In this document: one piece after another, positions 1 to 5,340 of the stretch
How the letters are laid out: each line of letters starts with the position of its first letter
How positions within the stretch are numbered: position 1 is the stretch's first letter
NCBI GenBank assembly: GCA_964407285.1
Contig: CAYOVG010000423.1
Location: 1 to 5,340 of the forward strand
Direction of reading: 5' to 3'
Length of the DNA: 5,340 nt
From: CAYOVG01 sp964407285
GTDB taxonomy: Bacteria; Desulfobacterota; Syntrophobacteria; Syntrophobacterales; Syntrophobacteraceae
Position numbers and translations under genes: made by a program
Notes under the pieces: generated by a model
Told to the model about the DNA's origin: nothing
What the model saw: the letters and a program-made list of their open reading frames with translations, nothing else
The model's database searches: none

Positions 1-46
1 ATCTTCTTTGTGCCTCATCGAATACAACCTTATTTGCATTCACTCT

Positions 47-1432
47 TCATTCCTGCTTCTTAGTTCGGAACATCCGTTTCAATCCGGCGTAATGACCGGC
101 AAGTCTTTCGACGTCGGCAAGTCCGTCCCGTCCCCCCCACCCCGCGGGGCGCGTAACGAGGCGGCTCGCGAGATGGTCGATCATCTCTTCATCGCCGGCG
201 GCCAGGAACCTGTCCAGCAGCTTGGGGTAACTGCTTCCCCAGAGGGGCTGCGCGTGAAGCTTGTACGGGCCGCGCAGCAGGTCCGGAAAACGGTCGTAGA
301 GGAGCAGCGCCGCGGGTTCGTCCAGTTGATGCGCCGTCGCCAGGCCCAGGCCGGGGAGGTTCCACTCGCGCGATACGCCCGCCAACGCCGAAAGCCGCTC
401 GACCGCGTCTTCCTCCGGCAGGGACTTGCTCTCCAGGATCGCCCGGACCTCGCGGTTGAACTCCTTCCGACCGCTGCACGCGCGAACGAGCGCGGCCCAA
501 AACCCCCACCAGCCCTGCCGGCGGGCGTAATCCGCCATCTTCCCGTAACTGCCGCGCCGGAGCAGGCCGCCCCGCGCCTGCCGCAGGTGTCGCATCACGT
601 ACGGGAGCACGTCGGCGCCCCGATGCCGGACGACGGCATAAAAGCCTTCGGCAAGGTTGAGTCCCCACCCCTCGGGATGGCGTTTCTCCAGCTCTAAGAC
701 GAGCGCCGCTCCGTCGCTCACCCGGTTGCACAACTCCAGGCAATCCTTCGTCCACTCATCGAGAGGGACCTGGCGGCGGTAGAGCTTCCAGCGAAAGCCT
801 TCGTCCCCGGATCTGGAGGCAAGATCGAGGAGTCCGCTCCACAGCTTGCGCTTCGGAGCGCCGCTTATCCATCCGCTCGGGAGGTGGTTCAGGATGAACG
901 GCCCGGCGGCGTGCGGGTCCAAAGCGTACAGGCCGCACGCCGTTTCCTCGTCCAGTTGGAACCGGAGATCGAATTTGCGGAGTTCCACCTGCCTCCGGGC
1001 CGCGCCGGACGCGTGCCGCAAACGTGCGAGAAGCTCCGCCCCGATCTCCCTGGACCGCGAGTCGCGCGCCTGCCGGTTGTGCGTGGCGGCGAGCCTCCAC
1101 TCGTAAAGCCCGCGGAAGAGGTCCGCATCGTCGTTGCGGTCCACTTCCGACAGCCATGCATCGAGGACCTTCGCCCTGTCCCCCTTCCAGGGAATGCTTT
1201 CCACCTTCCATTTGGGAAGAGTCACGTAGGAACTGAACCGCGAGTGAATGAACGGGCGGAAAAGAACGCGGTTTCGCCGGTAGAGTTCGGGCCCCCAGAG
1301 CCACGTGAATCCCGGGAAGGAAATTTCGGCGGCGGCCAACCGCTCCAGTTGTTCGCGCAACCGGGCATCGGGCATCGGCTGCCTCAGCAAAGATACGATC
1401 TCCCTTTCCAGTTCCCTTGGATTCATGCTCAC
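47..1432 (-). CDS. Uncharacterised helical protein, about 460 aa
   Basis: I do not recognise this family and assign no function. The product (461 aa from GTG 1432, 459 aa from ATG 1426) has no signal peptide or membrane segment, so it is probably cytoplasmic. It is rich in Leu, Arg, Trp and Tyr and reads as a string of amphipathic helices, which suggests a HEAT/TPR-like solenoid (inference). Recognisable landmarks are F-T-W-L-W-G-P-E-L-Y near residues 42-51, a W-W-G-F-W cluster near 306-310, and a Leu-rich stretch near 355-400 containing H-Q-L-D-E-P and L-Y-D-R-F-P-D-L-L. No nucleotide-binding, zinc or catalytic motif stands out. A longer reading from ATG 1537 is unlikely because the candidate promoter lies inside it, whereas GGAGGAGG at 1448-1441 sits 8 bases before GTG 1432 (14 before ATG 1426). 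The gene is divergent from the peptidase gene. A G-rich tract near its 3' end could slip and change the last 30 or so residues. Confidence 0.85.
   Translation of the reverse strand: MSMNPRELEREIVSLLRQPMPDARLREQLERLAAAEISFPGFTWLWGPELYRRNRVLFRPFIHSRFSSYVTLPKWKVESIPWKGDRAKVLDAWLSEVDRNDDADLFRGLYEWRLAATHNRQARDSRSREIGAELLARLRHASGAARRQVELRKFDLRFQLDEETACGLYALDPHAAGPFILNHLPSGWISGAPKRKLWSGLLDLASRSGDEGFRWKLYRRQVPLDEWTKDCLELCNRVSDGAALVLELEKRHPEGWGLNLAEGFYAVVRHRGADVLPYVMRHLRQARGGLLRRGSYGKMADYARRQGWWGFWAALVRACSGRKEFNREVRAILESKSLPEEDAVERLSALAGVSREWNLPGLGLATAHQLDEPAALLLYDRFPDLLRGPYKLHAQPLWGSSYPKLLDRFLAAGDEEMIDHLASRLVTRPAGWGGRDGLADVERLAGHYAGLKRMFRTKKQE
127..143 (-). repeat. G-rich tract, possible G-quadruplex or slippage site
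   Basis: The coding (minus) strand reads G4-T-G7-A-C-G3 here, enough for four runs of three G with loops of one or two bases. It lies inside the 3' end of the unrecognised gene and encodes the G-W-G-G-R-D-G segment about 30 residues before the stop. A run of seven G is also a typical place for polymerase slippage or a sequencing indel, which would change the protein C-terminus. Confidence 0.4.
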
Positions 1433-1440
1433 CCCCGGCC

Positions 1441-1448
1441 CCTCCTCC
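1441..1448 (-). promoter_or_regulatory. Strong ribosome binding site of the minus-strand gene
   Basis: On the minus strand the bases read GGAGGAGG, a near-perfect Shine-Dalgarno sequence. It lies 8 bases before GTG 1432-1430 and 14 bases before ATG 1426-1424. Spacing favours the GTG, though the ATG two codons later is possible. The site argues against any start further upstream. Confidence 0.7.
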
Positions 1449-1475
1449 GAATTTCCGTGCAAAATGGTGGAGAAT

Positions 1476-1503
1476 ATATTACGAAGTCCCCGGTGAAATG
1501 CAA
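1476..1503 (-). promoter_or_regulatory. Candidate sigma70-type promoter of the minus-strand gene
   Basis: Reading the minus strand, TTGCAT (1503-1498) is followed after 16 bases by TAATAT (1481-1476), in an AT-rich island of otherwise GC-rich DNA. Transcription would start near 1469, leaving a leader of about 35 bases that contains the ribosome binding site at 1448-1441. Position, spacing and the downstream start codon agree with each other, but this is a pattern match only. Confidence 0.5.
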
Positions 1504-1520
1504 TGCGTTTTTTGCCTGAT

Positions 1521-1534
1521 CCGGTTCTAACCGG
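1521..1534. repeat. Inverted repeat, possible operator
   Basis: CCGGTT and AACCGG are perfect 6-base arms around a 2-base centre (CT). The repeat lies 17 bases upstream of the candidate -35 of the minus-strand gene, where an activator or repressor could bind. No poly-T follows on either strand, so it does not look like a terminator. Short GC-rich palindromes also arise by chance in such DNA. Confidence 0.35.
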
Positions 1535-1575
1535 CATGGATGGGTGGAGACCGGCGGACCGCCCGCATCCTCTCC

Positions 1576-1594
1576 GCCTTTGTTGACAAAAGGC
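1576..1594. repeat. Inverted repeat in the divergent intergenic region
   Basis: GCCTTTGT (1576-1583) and ACAAAAGGC (1586-1594) form arms around TG, perfect except for one extra A in the right arm. The inner TTTGTTGACAAA is an exact palindrome. It lies between the divergent start sites, about 135 bases before the peptidase gene, and contains a TTGACA hexamer at 1583-1588 that lacks a matching -10. It may be an operator; the role is inferred from position only. Confidence 0.35.
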
Positions 1595-1726
1595 GACTCC
1601 GAACCGTCGGCGATGCGCGGCTTGTTGGAATCGCCCTTACCGAATGTGCTGTTGTGGGAGTAACACCGGCCCGGCGGTCGAATTGCCGATTCCCCGGGGA
1701 ATTGCGGTCTGTTTCCATCACCTGAT

Positions 1727-4126
1727 TTGGATCAATCCGTGGATATGGAACGTCTGGAGATGCTTGCCGAACTGTGGGGGAAGGTTTACCTCTTCCACCC
1801 GGCCATTGTGCGCAAAGCCCCCGTGGTGGATTGGAACAGGGCTTTCGTCGATGTGCTGCCCGCGATCGAACAGGCCGGGGACGCACCGGACGTGGTCCGG
1901 ATTCTGAACGAAGACTTCTTCAGTCTCCTGGATGATCCCCTGACCTTCGCGCAGCTTCGCGGCGGACCGGATTCGACTTTCAGGGGCTCTCGAACATCCG
2001 GGCATGCGGGGAGCCACGGCTGCAATGAAGTTGCGTCAAAAACCCTGCCCGGCGCCGCGGCCGTCCGCCATATCGCGGCGCGGCGCCCCGGCATGCTCCG
2101 AAAGAAGGACTTCGCCGACGGGTTGCGCCGGGCCTTGTTCCCGGCGGGTACGCGGCAGGCCGCGCGGGATATCGTTCTGGACCTGCGTTGGAGCGAACTG
2201 TTCGACGGCCGCCTCCCGGACGGTTTCCTGGGACTGTGGGCGGACCGGCCGTGGAGCAGCGCGCCTCGAATGCTGCGCGTCCACCGGGGCCGGCACGAGG
2301 TCGAGTGGCCGTGGCCGTATGTCTATTCCGAGAGATGGGAGATTTCGGAAGGACGGCGGCTGGAGAACCCGTGTCGGTCCCCGGACCCTCACCCGGCACG
2401 GCGCGACGCGCCTCCGGATGCAGGCCTGCGGCCGGGAGCCCCGCACCTCCCCGGCCGAACCTCTTTCGATCCTATCGAGCATCGAACCATGATCCTGGTC
2501 AACAACGCCTCGGTGCTCCACCTGCGACAGGCCCTCCCGGCCCTGCAATCAGGGGCGGGCGGGCGGAGCATCAGGGTGGTATGGGAGAGGACCGGGCGGT
2601 TTGCGGTCCCGAAATTTCGATCGCTACGCTATCCGGAACAAGGCGTCGAAGCGCACCTGTGCGCGGACGGAGTGCGGTTCCAGCCCGACATGATCTTCCA
2701 TGACGCCATACCCGAAGATGAACTGCCGGGTCTCCTTGCGCGGGTATTCGCCGTGGAGCCTTGCAGTCCCGTTGCTCTCTCGCCTTTTCATATTGCCCGC
2801 GCTTCCCAAATACTCCCTGAAGCCGACTCCGCCTGCTCGCCGGGAGAACCGCTCTCACGGGCCGGGCGGTTGCTCGGGCTAGTCAAGATCCGGACTATCC
2901 TGAAATACTTTTACCCCCACTTCGACCGCTCGGACGTCCGGCCCGATGACATCCTCGCCCGATGGGCCCCGGAAGTGGCGGCCGCCGAAGATCTGAAGGC
3001 GTATTTTCGGACTTTGGAAGGCCTCCTCGCAAAGCTCAACGACAGCCACGCCCGGCTGATGCACCCGACACTCCTGGAGGAGGAGAATGCCGGCATTCCC
3101 GTGAGGTTCGGGGCGAGGGAGGGGAAGGTGGTTGTCCTGGACGCCGGGGGGGACGCCGGGCTCCGTCCCGGAGACGAGCTGATCGCGGTCGACGGCTCCC
3201 CCATGAACGACCTGACCGCGGCATGGCGAACACGAATTTCGGCCTCGTCGGAGCAGGCGTTCCGGCGCGACTTTCTCCGGCGGGTCCGCACGGGCCGGGA
3301 GGGAGGGGAGAAGGTGCTGACCATCCGCGGGAAAGACGCGGCGATCCGGCAAGTCCGCGTACGATGCGAGGCAAGCGAACCCCGCGGTCCCGAGCGGCTT
3401 CGGGAGCGGCCGCGGCCCGCCGTGGAAGCGGGACCCCCGATCGACCGGTTCACGAAGGCCTTCGGGCTGCCCGGCTACGCCCATTGCGTGCGGAAGCTCG
3501 ACGACAACCTGGCATACATGACTCCCTTCGAGATCTCGGGAAGCGCCGCTCTCGCAGGCGCTTTTGCGCTCATACGGGATACGGACGGGTTGATCCTCGA
3601 CTTTCGCGGGTATCCGAAAACGCACTTTCAGCATGAACTGGTCCGGCTCCTTTGCGAAGAAACGGTCCCGTCGCCCCGCGCTGAGATTCCCCTGGCGAGT
3701 GACCGGGAATCGACGGAGGAAGAAAACCGTTTCGTCATTCGCGACCGGGTGCGGCCCAAAGAGGGAAACGGGAACAGCGTCCGGTACGGCAAACCCGTGG
3801 TCGCGCTGATCGATGAGGAGACTCAAAGTTCGGCGGAAGATTTCTGCATGCTCCTTCGAATAGCGGGGCGGGCGATATTCGTGGGATGCGCTACGGCGGG
3901 GTGCACGGGAAATGCCGGATTCATCCGCCTCCCGGCCGGAGGGCGGATGTCGTTCACGGGCATGAGGGTGACCTGGCCCGACGGAAGTCCGTTCCAGGGT
4001 ATCGGGGTCGCGCCGGATGTCGAGGTCGAGCAGACCATTCGAGGAGCGATTGAAGGGCGGGACGAGATCTTGGAGAAAGGAATCGAGGTGCTGAAGGCGC
4101 TCGCCGGCAATGAGCTTTCGCATTAA
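1727..4126 (+). CDS. S41-family peptidase, tandem-module, no signal peptide
   Basis: Predicted serine peptidase of the S41 (tricorn/C-terminal-processing) family, 799 aa. Residue numbers count from TTG 1727. Module 1 has a helical start (L-A-E-L-W-G-K-V, about 14-21, then F-H-P) and a core with I-V-L-D-L-R-W (149-155) and I-L-V-N-N-A-S (256-262), but no nucleophile motif. Module 2 repeats this plan: K-Y-F-Y-P (393-397), L-N-D-S-H (437-441), a PDZ-like loop G-L-R-P-G-D-E-L-I-A-V-D-G (478-490), L-I-L-D-F-R-G (622-628), T-Q-S-S-A-E (699-704) and G-C-A-T-A-G-C-T-G-N (720-729). The end, Q-G-I-G-V-A-P-D then G-R-D-E-I-L, matches the usual family tail. By analogy with tricorn, Ser440-His441 and Ser701 are likely catalytic. 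Relatives are normally exported, but no signal peptide is encoded here. GTG 1739 and ATG 1745 are alternative starts; none has a clear ribosome binding site. Two stretches (about residues 85-106 and 207-250) look unlike the family. Confidence 0.88.
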   Translation: MDQSVDMERLEMLAELWGKVYLFHPAIVRKAPVVDWNRAFVDVLPAIEQAGDAPDVVRILNEDFFSLLDDPLTFAQLRGGPDSTFRGSRTSGHAGSHGCNEVASKTLPGAAAVRHIAARRPGMLRKKDFADGLRRALFPAGTRQAARDIVLDLRWSELFDGRLPDGFLGLWADRPWSSAPRMLRVHRGRHEVEWPWPYVYSERWEISEGRRLENPCRSPDPHPARRDAPPDAGLRPGAPHLPGRTSFDPIEHRTMILVNNASVLHLRQALPALQSGAGGRSIRVVWERTGRFAVPKFRSLRYPEQGVEAHLCADGVRFQPDMIFHDAIPEDELPGLLARVFAVEPCSPVALSPFHIARASQILPEADSACSPGEPLSRAGRLLGLVKIRTILKYFYPHFDRSDVRPDDILARWAPEVAAAEDLKAYFRTLEGLLAKLNDSHARLMHPTLLEEENAGIPVRFGAREGKVVVLDAGGDAGLRPGDELIAVDGSPMNDLTAAWRTRISASSEQAFRRDFLRRVRTGREGGEKVLTIRGKDAAIRQVRVRCEASEPRGPERLRERPRPAVEAGPPIDRFTKAFGLPGYAHCVRKLDDNLAYMTPFEISGSAALAGAFALIRDTDGLILDFRGYPKTHFQHELVRLLCEETVPSPRAEIPLASDRESTEEENRFVIRDRVRPKEGNGNSVRYGKPVVALIDEETQSSAEDFCMLLRIAGRAIFVGCATAGCTGNAGFIRLPAGGRMSFTGMRVTWPDGSPFQGIGVAPDVEVEQTIRGAIEGRDEILEKGIEVLKALAGNELSH
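3139..3160 (+). repeat. Short direct repeat with a G7 run inside the peptidase gene
   Basis: GGACGCCGGG occurs at 3139-3148 and again at 3151-3160, joined by a run of seven G (3146-3152). It encodes D-A-G-G-D-A-G just before the PDZ-like G-L-R-P-G-D loop. The frame stays open through it and the protein matches the family on both sides, so the sequence appears intact here, but the tract is prone to slippage. Confidence 0.45.
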
Positions 4127-4133
4127 CGAGTCG

Positions 4134-4171
4134 CCGGAAAGGAGGAGGCTGATGGGAGCCCGCCCTTCCGG
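4134..4171 (+). repeat. Imperfect hairpin after the peptidase gene
   Basis: CCGGAAAGG (4134-4142) pairs with CCTTCCGG (4164-4171) with one bulged A. Inside it GGCT (4147-4150) pairs with AGCC (4157-4160) around a six-base loop. It starts eight bases after the stop codon, where a transcript end or mRNA-stabilising structure would lie. No T-tract follows, so it is not a standard intrinsic terminator. Confidence 0.4.
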
Positions 4172-4256
4172 AACCGGTTGCGAGGATTGAAGACTCTGAA
4201 TGAAGAATGATCGTGTTTGACACCTTCCCTTTCAGCGCCTGTTTGTGGTGTTTTCA

Positions 4257-4308
4257 TGACGATTCCGTGACGTTTGCGTGATTCCTCTCTCGGGCATTGA
4301 CGTATTCC
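4257..4308 (+). repeat. Repeated TGACG/ATTCC motif
   Basis: TGACGATTCC at 4257-4266 recurs as TGACGTATTCC at 4298-4308. Between them TGACG (4268-4272) and ATTCC (4281-4285) appear again, separated by eight bases. The start-to-start distance of the outer copies is 41 bases, close to four helical turns. The cluster lies upstream of the sensor gene and could be a set of binding sites for a regulator; no known factor is recognised. Confidence 0.3.
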
Positions 4309-4315
4309 CCGCGGT

Positions 4316-4379
4316 GGAGAGTAGTCCGCTTCGCCGCCGAAAGGCGGCAAACTCTTTACCGAGCCTAATAACGGCTTAT
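4316..4379 (+). other. Candidate structured RNA leader, unclassified
   Basis: A six-pair GC stem (GCCGCC 4333-4338 with GGCGGC 4343-4348) is capped by a GAAA tetraloop. It is enclosed by AGAGT (4318-4322) pairing with ACTCT (4351-4355), extendable by two G-U pairs, with a 10-base loop on the 5' side and two A on the 3' side. A second stem follows: GAGCC (4361-4365) with GGCTT (4373-4377), including one G-U pair, around TAATAAC. A GNRA-capped arm beside a second helix recalls the cyclic-di-GMP-I riboswitch in outline, but the conserved core of that class is not found. Strand and role are inferred from the downstream sensor gene. Confidence 0.3.
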
Positions 4380-4579
4380 CTGTGTAATCTATACTTTCAA
4401 GGAGAGAAGAAGGCCGGGGTCCGTCATGTCGGCTGGATCTTGAAAAGCGAAATCATTGGATGTTATTCTGGCGAACGAGAGCGGAACTCCATACCGGCCA
4501 AGAAAACAGCGATATTGATGCGATCATCCGAGATGAACAAAGCGGATAAGTAGTAGTCAGGATTTGGAAAGGAGTCAGC

Positions 4580-4609
4580 ATGCGATCGGTTGCCAGGAGC
4601 TTACCGTGA
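4580..4609 (+). CDS. Nine-codon leader peptide coupled to the sensor gene
   Basis: ATG at 4580 opens a nine-residue frame, M-R-S-V-A-R-S-L-P, ending at TGA 4607-4609. AAAGGAG at 4568-4574 lies five bases before the ATG, a stronger ribosome binding site than most in this window. The stop codon overlaps the GTG start of the next gene as GTGA, the usual arrangement for translational coupling. The ribosome binding site of the next gene (AGGAG 4595-4599) lies inside this frame, so ribosomes reading the leader would uncover it. The peptide holds two Arg, two Ser and one Leu, with no run of a single amino acid, so classical attenuation is not obvious. It could instead be the remnant of a former upstream start separated by a frameshift. 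Whether it is translated is unknown. Confidence 0.45.
   Translation: MRSVARSLP
4595..4599 (+). promoter_or_regulatory. Ribosome binding site deciding the GTG 4606 start
   Basis: AGGAG lies six bases before GTG 4606. With the signal peptide that begins at this codon, it settles the start of the solute-binding gene against the later in-frame ATG codons 4651 and 4666, which would remove the basic N-terminus. Confidence 0.65.
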
Positions 4610-5340
4610 GAAAACCGGCATCGAGATTTCCGTTTATTTTAGTACTTTTTATGATTTTTCCTACCATGGCGCTGCTCTCCGGCTCTTCTCACGCCCAATC
4701 GCCCGGCGGCCGTTCGGAAGAGACCGTGTTCGTGGGCAGCGACTACGATTATCCGCCCTACGAGTTCAACGACGCGCAGGGGGCGCCGACCGGCTTCAAC
4801 ATAGACCTCATTAGAGCCGCGGCCGAAGCGGTGGGCCTTCGCGCGGAAGTCCAGCTCGGGGTGTGGAACGAAGTGAGGGAGAAGCTCGAAAACGGCAAAA
4901 TAGACGTCATCGCGGGCATGTATTATTCCAGGGAGCGGGAAAAGACGGTGGATTTCTCCGTTCCCCACAACATGGTGTCTTCGGCCCTCTTTGTGAGGAA
5001 CGACTCTCCGATCAGGTCGTTCGATCAGGCGCGCGACAGGGAGATTGTAGTCCAAAGAGGGGACATAATGCACGATTACCTGGTCGAGCAGGGGTTTACG
5101 ACTCATGTGGTCGCCGTCAACGATCCCATCCAGGCCCTTCAGTTCCTCGCCTCCGGAAAACACGACGCGGTCCTGCTTTCTTCAAAGATACAAGGGCTTT
5201 ACTTTCTCAACGAAAACGGCGTTCAGGGCATCAGGATCGTGGAAACGCATCTTCCGGCAAGGAAGTACTGCTTCGCCGTAAGAAAGAACGATACCTCCCT
5301 TCTTCTGAAATTGAACGAGGGGCTCAACATCCTCAAGCAT
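4606..5340 (+). CDS. SBP_bac_3 solute-binding sensor domain (partial, 3' end off window)
   Basis: Exported periplasmic binding protein domain of the amino-acid-binding (SBP_bac_3, HisJ-like) family; 245 residues are visible and the frame is open at the window edge. A signal peptide is clear: Arg2-Lys3, a hydrophobic core at 10-24, and a likely cut after S-H-A (28-30). The fold signatures follow: Y-P-P-Y-E-F (49-54), G-F-N-I-D-L (63-68), G-K-I-D-V-I-A-G-M (97-105), and S-x-x-R with Arg111, the residue that grips the ligand carboxylate in HisJ-type proteins, then V-D-F-S (115-118). The Asp that normally binds the ligand amino group aligns with Ser192. The ending Y-C-F-A-V (221-225) and L-N-E-G-L-N-I-L-K resembles binding domains fused to histidine kinases or diguanylate cyclases, so a membrane-anchored sensor is more likely than a free transport protein (inference; the missing part decides). 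Translation is probably coupled to the short frame ending at 4609. Confidence 0.88.
   Translation, partial: MRKPASRFPFILVLFMIFPTMALLSGSSHAQSPGGRSEETVFVGSDYDYPPYEFNDAQGAPTGFNIDLIRAAAEAVGLRAEVQLGVWNEVREKLENGKIDVIAGMYYSREREKTVDFSVPHNMVSSALFVRNDSPIRSFDQARDREIVVQRGDIMHDYLVEQGFTTHVVAVNDPIQALQFLASGKHDAVLLSSKIQGLYFLNENGVQGIRIVETHLPARKYCFAVRKNDTSLLLKLNEGLNILKH

Larger units (their letters stand above)
4127..4579. other. Intergenic region without a convincing gene
   Basis: About 450 bases separate the peptidase stop from the leader reading frame of the sensor gene. The base composition is visibly more AT-rich than in the genes, especially from 4380 to 4570. The only plus-strand open frame here (from GTG 4278 to 4553) has no ribosome binding site and no recognisable sequence. 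Contents worth noting are an imperfect hairpin at 4134-4171, a repeated TGACG/ATTCC motif at 4257-4308, and paired segments at 4316-4379. TATACT at 4390-4395 resembles a -10 box but has no good -35 at the right distance. Confidence 0.6.

Noticed and set aside
8..697. Plus-strand open frame of 229 codons over the minus-strand gene
   Set aside because: It lies antisense to a better gene, has no ribosome binding site, and its Arg/Pro/Gln-rich composition is what GC-rich complementary frames give.
884..1519. Plus-strand open frame of 211 codons over the same gene
   Set aside because: Complement of the coding frame; it runs through the promoter and start of the minus-strand gene and has no family features.
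1427..1537. Longer N-terminus of the minus-strand gene from ATG 1537
   Set aside because: The candidate -35 and -10 boxes lie inside it, and a strong ribosome binding site serves the later start.
1583..1588. Perfect TTGACA -35 hexamer for the peptidase gene
   Set aside because: No acceptable -10 occurs 15 to 19 bases downstream; the hexamer is part of a palindrome.
2879..4123. Minus-strand open frame of 414 codons
   Set aside because: Exactly antisense to the S41 peptidase domain, whose catalytic motifs are clear on the plus strand; the minus product has no recognisable motif.
4134..4171. Intrinsic terminator after the peptidase gene
   Set aside because: The hairpin is present but no T-tract follows it.
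4316..4379. Assignment as a cyclic-di-GMP-I (GEMM) riboswitch
   Set aside because: The GAAA-capped arm and C-C-T-A-A string are reminiscent, but the conserved GACGCAAAGCC-type junction and the GGCAAACC lead-in before the arm are missing.
4278..4553. Plus-strand open frame of 91 codons in the intergenic region
   Set aside because: Starts at a GTG with no ribosome binding site, runs through the predicted hairpins and shows no domain or hydrophobic segment.
4639..5163. Minus-strand open frame of 174 codons
   Set aside because: Antisense shadow of the solute-binding gene.

Overview
The window reads as GC-rich chromosomal DNA of a free-living bacterium. The last gene has a Sec-type signal peptide and a periplasmic-binding domain of the kind common in environmental sensor proteins of Desulfobacterota and similar Gram-negatives. 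That lineage guess is weak and rests on family resemblance only. I see no tRNA, rRNA, insertion sequence, CRISPR array or phage gene.

Layout: (1) 47-1432, minus strand: an unrecognised, Trp/Tyr/Arg-rich, probably all-helical protein of about 460 residues, with a plausible sigma70-type promoter (1503-1476) and a strong ribosome binding site (1448-1441) that together set its start. (2) 1433-1726: a divergent intergenic region holding that promoter and two inverted repeats (1521-1534 and 1576-1594) that could be operators. (3) 1727-4126, plus strand: a large S41-family (tricorn/C-terminal-processing-like) peptidase. It appears to contain two helical-plus-core modules. The first looks catalytically dead; the second carries a PDZ-like loop, a Ser-His pair and a T-Q-S-S-A-E nucleophile motif. 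No signal peptide is encoded, although relatives are usually exported. (4) 4127-4579: about 450 bases without a convincing gene, containing an imperfect hairpin just after the peptidase gene, a repeated TGACG/ATTCC motif, and a GC-rich GAAA-capped hairpin that could be part of a structured RNA leader. (5) 4580-4609: a nine-codon open reading frame with a near-ideal ribosome binding site, whose stop overlaps (GTGA) the start of (6) 4606-5340+: an exported SBP_bac_3-type solute-binding domain, cut by the window edge, probably the sensor half of a histidine kinase or diguanylate cyclase.

Nothing in the sequence ties the three large genes into one pathway: the first is divergent, and the peptidase and sensor genes are separated by a long leader. 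The most distinctive signals are the leader peptide coupled to the sensor gene, the possible structured RNA upstream of it, and the tandem (dead plus live) S41 architecture without an export signal. I did not find a clear new multi-gene system.
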